From: Hydrogenothermaceae bacterium
Lineage (GTDB): Bacteria; Aquificota; Aquificia; Aquificales; Hydrogenothermaceae
Direction of reading: 5' to 3'
Assembly (NCBI GenBank): GCA_027052485.1
Contig: JALUFA010000099.1
Location: forward strand, 1 to 11,759
DNA length: 11,759 bases
The notes beneath the pieces are model-generated. The model saw nothing but the letters and a program-made list of their open reading frames with translations. It was not told the origin of the DNA and searched no databases. This document shows positions 7,718 to 11,759 of the stretch, one piece after another (positions within the stretch are counted from its first letter, which is position 1; the number at the start of each line of letters is the position of its first letter). The translations under genes were made by a program, and so were the position numbers.

Positions 7718-9178
7718 TTAGCTACTTAGCTTCATCAGCATGTAAATCCATAAAGTAATTATTATAGAGCCTACTATATTAAGAATGAAACCTAATTTTA
7801 CCATTTTTGAGATACTTATCAAACGACTACCGTAAATAATTGCGTTTGGAGGGGTAGCAATAGGAAGCATAAACGCAAAGCTTGCAGCCACAATGACACC
7901 AATTACAGGATAAAAAATATCAACTCCCATGGCCTTTAATGCTCCAATGATAATTGGAACAAACGTTATCGTGGTTGCGGTGTTAGAGCTTATCTCTGTA
8001 AGAAATACCATTGAGAGAATGATTGTAAACAAAAACAGTAAAAACATATCTGGAGACACTAAAGAGGCTACTTTTGTTCCAATATACTTTGCAAGACCAC
8101 TGGATACGATTAGCTTTCCTAGGGCAATTCCTCCACCAAACAGAAGCACAGTATCCCAGTCTATACTTTTTAGGTCTTCGGCAGTTAAAGTTGCCTCTCC
8201 TTTTTCTGTTGTAAGTAAAAAAAGCAGTATTGCAGCCAGTATTGCAACAATCCCTTCTGGAATGTGGGTTTTTAAAAAGTGATAGAGAGGTTTGTTTCCT
8301 AAGATGTTGACTATCCCCGGTAAAATCCAAAGTACAACCGCAAGGGAAAATGCGATTATTGTATTAATCTCTCCCTTTGATAGGGGCTTTAACGTCTGTT
8401 TTTCTGAAAGGATGATATCTTTTATCTTGGCAGGTTCAAACTTTATACCTTTTATATGGCGGCGTATGTAAAAGAGTAAAAAGCCAAACATTGAAAATGA
8501 GATTGGAGCGACGATTAGCGTCCACTGGAGAAAGTCTACGTCGTATCCTACTTCTTTTAAAAAGCCAACACCTACTAGATTTGTAGGAGTGCCAACCAGT
8601 GTGGTTGTTCCACCAATAGATGCAGAGTAGGCTATTGCAAGCAGTAGATACACTCCAAACTCTTTTGCCTTATCTATCCTGTTTGCCTGAAAAAGTCCGA
8701 TAATTCCAAGGGCTAGAGGTAGGAGCATTGCAGTTGTTGCAGTGTTTGAAATCCACATTGATAGAAAAAAAGATATAAGCCCAAAACCTAACAGTATCCT
8801 GAAGGTTGATTTTAAGAAAAAGTCTTTAGAAAGAAGGTTTAAAGCAATTCTTCTGTCTAGCCCATGTTTTGTCATTGCTTGAGCTATTAGAAAACTTCCG
8901 ATAAACAGTAGAATAACAGGATGTCCTAAGCTTAAAAATGCTTTTTTTGCAGAAACAACGCCAAACAAAACTGCTAAGGATACCCCAAGCATAGCTGTTA
9001 TACCAAGGGGTAGTACCTCTAAAAACCAAAAAACCATACAGAAAACCATGATGGCAAGGACGATTTTTCCTTCCGGTTGAACCTGCAGTGGAAGTGTGTA
9101 GGCTAGGAAAGCTAAAATTGGAGCAAGTATGACTCCCAGTACCCGTTTTTTCTTCTCAATGGATAAAAAGTTAACCAT
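7718..9178 (-). CDS. DASS (SLC13) family Na+/anion symporter
   Basis: A 486-residue polytopic membrane protein of the divalent anion:Na+ symporter family, importing dicarboxylates, citrate or sulfate-like anions with sodium. The two inverted-repeat signature hairpins are intact: SNTATTA from residue 144 and SNTATTI from 398. Each is followed later by its Na+/substrate loop, GTPTN (196-200) and ATPPN (441-445). The short N-terminus, about a dozen hydrophobic segments and a charged loop around 240-270 match the bacterial VcINDY/SdcS group. The residues do not let me choose between C4-dicarboxylates, citrate and sulfate. In an organism with a reductive TCA cycle, succinate or malate transport would make sense, but that is inference. 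The ATG overlaps the end of rfaE2 by eight bases and has AGGCG upstream. Confidence 0.92.
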   Translation of the reverse strand: MVNFLSIEKKKRVLGVILAPILAFLAYTLPLQVQPEGKIVLAIMVFCMVFWFLEVLPLGITAMLGVSLAVLFGVVSAKKAFLSLGHPVILLFIGSFLIAQAMTKHGLDRRIALNLLSKDFFLKSTFRILLGFGLISFFLSMWISNTATTAMLLPLALGIIGLFQANRIDKAKEFGVYLLLAIAYSASIGGTTTLVGTPTNLVGVGFLKEVGYDVDFLQWTLIVAPISFSMFGFLLFYIRRHIKGIKFEPAKIKDIILSEKQTLKPLSKGEINTIIAFSLAVVLWILPGIVNILGNKPLYHFLKTHIPEGIVAILAAILLFLLTTEKGEATLTAEDLKSIDWDTVLLFGGGIALGKLIVSSGLAKYIGTKVASLVSPDMFLLFLFTIILSMVFLTEISSNTATTITFVPIIIGALKAMGVDIFYPVIGVIVAASFAFMLPIATPPNAIIYGSRLISISKMVKLGFILNIVGSIIITLWIYMLMKLSS

Positions 9179-9632
9179 ATTTATACGCCTGCAAAATTTT
9201 GTTTATTATCTTTGAAGTTGATATATCATAAATAAACTCAATAGTCTCAACCTTTCCACCATAGGACATCACAAAGTCTGCGCCTACTATTGTGTCTATC
9301 GTGTAATCTCCGCCTTTTACAAGGACATCTGGTTTGACCTGCTTAATCAGATTTTCTGGAGTGTCTTCATCAAAAACTACAACCATATCAACGGGCTTTA
9401 GATTTTCTAAAACCTTTTTCCTGTACTCTAAAGGGTTGATAGGTCTGTTTTCTCCTTTCAGTCTTTTTATTGACTCATCAGAATTTAACCCAACTACGAG
9501 AACATCCCCTAGGGATTTTGCCTTTTGTAGATAGTCTACGTGTCCCGCATGGATGATATCAAAACAACCATTTGTAAAAACTATCCTTTTTCCTTCCTCT
9601 CTCCACCTTTGAATCTGGTTTTTCCAGTCCAT
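9171..9632 (-). CDS. rfaE2: D-glycero-beta-D-manno-heptose 1-phosphate adenylyltransferase
   Basis: This enzyme transfers AMP to heptose-1-phosphate to make ADP-heptose, the donor for the inner core of lipopolysaccharide. It corresponds to the C-terminal half of E. coli HldE as a separate 153-residue protein. Nucleotidyltransferase motifs are NGCFD (21-25), the HXGH signature HAGH (28-31), GLNSD (48-52), the [10 protein letters not shown] segment (87-96), LVKGGDY (104-110) and the ISTSKII block (137-143). Cytoplasmic. The companion kinase (RfaE1) and the other heptose genes are not in the window. It begins two bases after the four-helix membrane protein gene, with AGAGG upstream of ATG, and its end overlaps the DASS gene by eight bases. 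Confidence 0.95.
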   Translation of the reverse strand: MDWKNQIQRWREEGKRIVFTNGCFDIIHAGHVDYLQKAKSLGDVLVVGLNSDESIKRLKGENRPINPLEYRKKVLENLKPVDMVVVFDEDTPENLIKQVKPDVLVKGGDYTIDTIVGADFVMSYGGKVETIEFIYDISTSKIINKILQAYKYG

Positions 9633-9634
9633 TT

Positions 9635-9991
9635 TTATCGCCTCTTACCTACTGGCATAATAATAATATATCCAATGAGAAAGACAGGAAAGCTCATAAA
9701 AAGATAAACGTAGTTTTTGTCTATTAGGGAAAACGCAAAACCCAAAATCAGCGGTAAATGTAGGGCTATAGCTGCTAACTTGTACTGTTTCACTTCAAAA
9801 AGTCGTTTTTTTACCCTTAAAAGTAAGGGGTAAACCAAAATGATTGAAACTAGCCCCAATAACAGTGTGTATACACCGTTTGGCTCTTTCATAGGTGTTT
9901 TTTTTAGTATGATGATTAAAAGGGCTATGTATATTATTGAACTAAACAAACCAATAAAGTAAATCTGTCTGATTTTTACTAAGCTATCCAT
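9635..9991 (-). CDS. Small membrane protein with four predicted helices, unknown
   Basis: I do not recognise this 118-residue protein. It has four hydrophobic stretches of helix length, at about 8-29, 40-60, 71-90 and 94-114. Short basic loops (KK at 30-31, RVKKRL around 60, the KRR end) suggest how it lies in the membrane. There is no signal-peptide cleavage site, no cysteine and no catalytic motif. The ATG overlaps the stop of the ModE-like gene by eight bases and lacks a clear Shine-Dalgarno, so translation is probably coupled to that gene. The tight packing with a ModE-like regulator upstream and rfaE2 downstream argues that it is a real gene, but the job is unknown. Confidence 0.8.
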   Translation of the reverse strand: MDSLVKIRQIYFIGLFSSIIYIALLIIILKKTPMKEPNGVYTLLLGLVSIILVYPLLLRVKKRLFEVKQYKLAAIALHLPLILGFAFSLIDKNYVYLFMSFPVFLIGYIIIMPVGKRR

Positions 9992-10313
9992 CTTCTAGCG
10001 TCTTTTTTAAGTTTTCAAAACTCTGTTGAACTTTTTCAAAGTCTGATATTAGCTTTTTTGCGTACGGGGTAAGCTGGCTACCTCCTCCGTACTTTCCTCC
10101 TTTGTGGGTCTCAACGAGCTTCTTACCGAGTCTATTTTCCATTGCCTTTAGATACTCCCATGCTTTTTTATATGAAATTCCAAGGTTTTCTGCTGCCTTT
10201 TTTATAGAGCCTGTTTTGTCTATCTCCTTAAGTAGTTTTTCCCTTCCCATCCCTATGATGATTTCTCCGTCTTTTTCAAGCCAGACCTTGTACTTTATAG
10301 AAACTTTACCCAA
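9984..10313 (-). CDS. ModE-type winged helix-turn-helix DNA-binding protein
   Basis: A 109-residue protein consisting only of the N-terminal LysR-like winged helix of ModE. The sequence has the WLEKDG opening (11-16), the first helix REKLLKEIDKTGSIKKAAENLGISYKKAWEYLKAME (helix-turn-helix about 25-58) and the wing GGKYGGGSQLT (71-81). The C-terminus is an amphipathic helix (about 84-108) like the ModE dimerisation helix. There is no TOBE/MOP molybdate-binding domain, so any effector would have to come from elsewhere, or the protein may respond to none. It starts at TTG (10313-10311), the only start with a good Shine-Dalgarno, AGGGAG. It overlaps the prepilin peptidase end by eight bases and the membrane protein start by eight. 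Targets are unknown. Confidence 0.87.
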   Translation of the reverse strand: MGKVSIKYKVWLEKDGEIIIGMGREKLLKEIDKTGSIKKAAENLGISYKKAWEYLKAMENRLGKKLVETHKGGKYGGGSQLTPYAKKLISDFEKVQQSFENLKKTLEDG

Positions 10314-11073
10314 AGTACCACTCCCTTATTCTTTCACCAAAGAACAAATAAATAGCAGCACCAGTTGCCAGAAAAGGCCCAAATGGTATCTCATACCTGT
10401 TTTTGTTTTTTTCTCCTTTTATATAAGCAACCGTAATACCAACAATCGCTCCTAGAAGGGAACCAAAAAATATTGTAAATAGACTGCCAAACCATCCTAA
10501 ATAAGTACCGATAAATGCCATAAGCTTCACATCTCCAAACCCAAGACCTTCTATACCTTTAAACTTAAAGTAAAGATATCCTATTAAGAACAAAAAACCT
10601 GCTCCAACAACTGCACCTAAAAAGGCGTCAAAAACGCTAAAATCATGCCTAAAAAATGAGTAAACTATTCCTAAAAAAAATCCCACCAGATTTAACTCAT
10701 CGGGGATGATTTTAAAATCAATGTCTATAAACGTGATAGCGATTAAAAGAGATAAAAACAGAAAGTTAAAAATAAAATCTACTGTTAATCCCCATTTTAA
10801 GTAAGCTGCTACTGCTGCTAGTCCTGTAAGGATTTCAATGAGAGGGTATCTAACGGATATCTTTTCCCCACAGCTGCTACATTTTCCCCTTAAGAAGATG
10901 TATGATAGAACAGGTATGTTTTCGTACCATCTTATCTTATGGCCGCATTTGGTGCAGTAAGACCTTGGCTTTACTACCGACAGTCCACGGGGCATACGGT
11001 AGATAACAACATTCAGAAAACTTCCTACGATAAGTCCTAGCAAAAAGACAGATATGACTATAAAAGTACTCAT
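10306..11073 (-). CDS. pilD: Prepilin leader peptidase / N-methyltransferase (A24 family)
   Basis: This inner-membrane aspartyl protease cleaves the leader of type IV pilins and pseudopilins after the conserved glycine and methylates the new N-terminus. The 255 residues include, after the first membrane segment (4-24), the cytoplasmic zinc domain with C40, C43, C65 and C68 in two CXXC pairs. Catalytic aspartates are D117 in FIDIDFKIIPDE and D181 in GFGDVKLM. The rest is hydrophobic helices, normal for the family. The ATG overlaps the stop of the upstream small membrane protein by four bases (ATGA). No pilin or pilus assembly genes are in the window, so the substrate pilins must be encoded elsewhere. 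Both activities are expected since the cysteine domain is complete. Confidence 0.95.
   Translation of the reverse strand: MSTFIVISVFLLGLIVGSFLNVVIYRMPRGLSVVKPRSYCTKCGHKIRWYENIPVLSYIFLRGKCSSCGEKISVRYPLIEILTGLAAVAAYLKWGLTVDFIFNFLFLSLLIAITFIDIDFKIIPDELNLVGFFLGIVYSFFRHDFSVFDAFLGAVVGAGFLFLIGYLYFKFKGIEGLGFGDVKLMAFIGTYLGWFGSLFTIFFGSLLGAIVGITVAYIKGEKNKNRYEIPFGPFLATGAAIYLFFGERIREWYFG
10321..10326 (-). promoter_or_regulatory. Shine-Dalgarno that supports the TTG start of the ModE-like gene
   Basis: AGGGAG on the minus strand (10326-10321) lies seven bases before a TTG at 10313-10311, inside the 3' end of the prepilin peptidase gene. No ATG or GTG is placed near the start of the conserved domain, so this site decides the start. 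TTG use would keep the amount of this regulator low. Confidence 0.6.
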
Positions 11074-11393
11074 TGTTGGTTGTCTTGCTGGTTTTCCTGC
11101 TGTTTGACGTAATCTTCAAGGTCTTTTTTTAGCTGGGAGCCTTTTTTTATCAGGTAGATAAACTGAAAAACTGAAAAACCAAAGATAAAAACGATTATAC
11201 CCATTATTCCAGAAAAATAGCCTGCTAAAATGGCAGCAATGATAGGAACTGGAAAACGAATGAATGACGAAAATATTATTTTGCCTTTGTCGGTTTTATT
11301 TTCGCTTATACTCTTCCACAGGTGAGAGAAGTAAAACCAGCTTGTTATTATCCCAACAAAAAAGAAAAGTACGTAAAGTAGTATCTGCGACAT
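11070..11393 (-). CDS. Small membrane protein, possibly AtpR/ATP synthase subunit I-like
   Basis: A 107-residue protein with about three hydrophobic segments (4-24, about 40-61, 63-84) and a charged, glutamine-rich tail (KKDLEDYVKQQENQQDNQQ). The layout 'helix, LWKSI, basic gap, SSFIRFPVPIIAAILAGYF, GFSVFQFIY' resembles the AtpR/subunit I group that accompanies F-type ATP synthases, including the arginine in the second helix. No ATPase genes are nearby, so this is only a suggestion. The start ATG follows TGGGGCT at 3 bases, a weak Shine-Dalgarno. It is the first gene behind an extended -10 promoter and is joined to pilD by an ATGA overlap. Confidence 0.65.
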   Translation of the reverse strand: MSQILLYVLFFFVGIITSWFYFSHLWKSISENKTDKGKIIFSSFIRFPVPIIAAILAGYFSGIMGIIVFIFGFSVFQFIYLIKKGSQLKKDLEDYVKQQENQQDNQQ

Positions 11394-11394
11394 A

Positions 11395-11443
11395 CAAGCC
11401 CCACTTCAGATTTTCTTAGAATTTTAACATAAAGAGGGGCTTG
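11395..11443. repeat. 8-bp perfect inverted repeat around the promoter of the pilD run
   Basis: On the plus strand, CAAGCCCC (11395-11402) and GGGGCTTG (11436-11443) are exact reverse complements with 33 bases between. The outer arm is part of the terminator that follows the DksA-like gene; the inner arm contains the presumed Shine-Dalgarno of the small membrane protein gene. The extended -10 element lies between the arms. Confidence 0.75.
11421..11429 (-). promoter_or_regulatory. Extended -10 promoter of the pilD run
   Basis: TGTTAAAAT on the minus strand (11429-11421) fits the extended -10 pattern TGn plus TAAAAT (one mismatch to TATAAT). No -35 hexamer is placed correctly, since that space is the terminator hairpin of the previous gene. 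The start would fall near 11414, giving about 21 bases of leader to the ATG at 11393. Confidence 0.5.
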
Positions 11444-11452
11444 CAGCCCTCT
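11428..11452 (-). terminator. Intrinsic terminator after the DksA-like gene
   Basis: The minus-strand RNA reads AGAGGGC (11452-11446), loop TGCAA, GCCCCTCT (11440-11433) with one bulged base, then TTTATGTT. The stem begins inside the TAG stop codon. The GC-rich stem and short T run fit a rho-independent terminator, though the T run is interrupted by A and G and may be leaky. Confidence 0.65.
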
Positions 11453-11759
11453 ACTTATCAAGTCCTTCTTCTTTAACGTCTTCCTCTAACGGTTCGTAGT
11501 AAGGAATGAGGCTTTCTTCTAGGTAGTCTTTGTAAACTTGGTCTGGTGTAAGTTTGTACTTTTCTGCTTCTTGGGCGTGTTTTACACAGAGGGTAGTCCA
11601 AGGGATAGCTTCTAGTCTCTTTTCTTCAATAGGATTTCCACAAACTTCACAGTATCCGTATGTTCCATTTGCTATTCTCTCTAACGCCTTATCAATTTCC
11701 CTTAAAATTTCTATCTCAACGTCTTCAAGTTCGCCTAGGATTATCTCATTGTAGTCTAT
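11451..11759 (-). CDS. DksA/TraR-type zinc finger protein, C-terminal part
   Basis: The gene runs off the right edge; 102 codons plus TAG are present in the frame starting at base 11759. The visible part begins in the coiled-coil (ELEDVEIEILREIDKALERI, fragment residues 10-29). It then enters the zinc finger: NGTYGYCEVCG, EEKRLEAIPW and TLCVKHA, giving C37, C40, C58 and H61 by fragment numbering. The spacing CXXC-x17-CXXH equals that of DksA but the fourth ligand is histidine rather than cysteine. A tail of about 40 residues, rich in acidic residues, follows. Family members bind in the RNA polymerase secondary channel and modify the response to ppGpp. Whether this one does so cannot be judged without the coiled-coil tip, which is outside the window. 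Confidence 0.88.
   Translation of the reverse strand: MDYNEIILGELEDVEIEILREIDKALERIANGTYGYCEVCGNPIEEKRLEAIPWTTLCVKHAQEAEKYKLTPDQVYKDYLEESLIPYYEPLEEDVKEEGLDK

Noticed and set aside
7983..8330. 115-codon open frame on the minus strand in another frame of the DASS transporter gene
   Set aside because: It lies wholly inside a well-conserved transporter in a different frame, and its basic, Arg/Cys-rich product looks like out-of-frame translation. The same holds for 8826-9029.
7718..9178. Assigning the DASS transporter as a sulfate or a succinate carrier
   Set aside because: The SNT motifs and loops are shared by all substrates of the family, and the gene neighbours do not discriminate.

Overview
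The window is a gene-dense stretch with every gene on the minus strand. It holds fourteen complete protein genes plus the 3' part of a fifteenth at the right edge. No intergenic gap exceeds about 70 bases, so there is no long unexplained stretch, and I saw no tRNA, rRNA, CRISPR array or insertion sequence. The DNA is AT-rich and most neighbouring genes overlap by 1-14 bases or are separated by 2-33. Lipopolysaccharide enzymes (RfaE2, an LpxL-type acyltransferase) indicate a diderm (Gram-negative) cell. Lys/Glu/Ile-rich proteins, a C5-pathway HemL, a stand-alone RfaE2 and a Nudix protein that resembles the Aquifex Ap4A hydrolase as I remember it suggest a thermophilic, probably autotrophic member of the Aquificota, perhaps Desulfurobacteriaceae or Hydrogenothermaceae. 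That placement is inference from memory, not from a search.

Layout, in the direction of transcription (right to left). (1) 11759-11451: C-terminal part of a DksA/TraR-like zinc-finger protein, ended by a hairpin terminator. (2) 11393-6382: a tightly packed run of eight genes behind an extended -10 promoter: small membrane protein (AtpR/ATP synthase subunit I-like), prepilin peptidase, ModE-type winged-helix protein, four-helix membrane protein, RfaE2, DASS-family transporter, Nudix hydrolase and LpxL-type acyltransferase. (3) 6336-2842: hemL with its own extended -10 promoter, then a Uma2-family nuclease, an NTF2/SnoaL-like protein, nrdR and uppP. (4) 2772-25: aconitase acnA behind a near-consensus sigma-70 promoter, ended by a hairpin at the window edge.

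Functional themes are envelope building (RfaE2, LpxL-like, UppP, prepilin peptidase), core metabolism (AcnA, HemL), nucleotide control (NrdR, Nudix) and regulation (ModE-like, DksA-like). No terminator is visible between blocks 2, 3 and 4, so read-through is likely. I see no clear undescribed system. The most interesting signal is a perfect 8-bp inverted repeat that could link the terminator after the DksA-like gene to the ribosome-binding site of the next gene.
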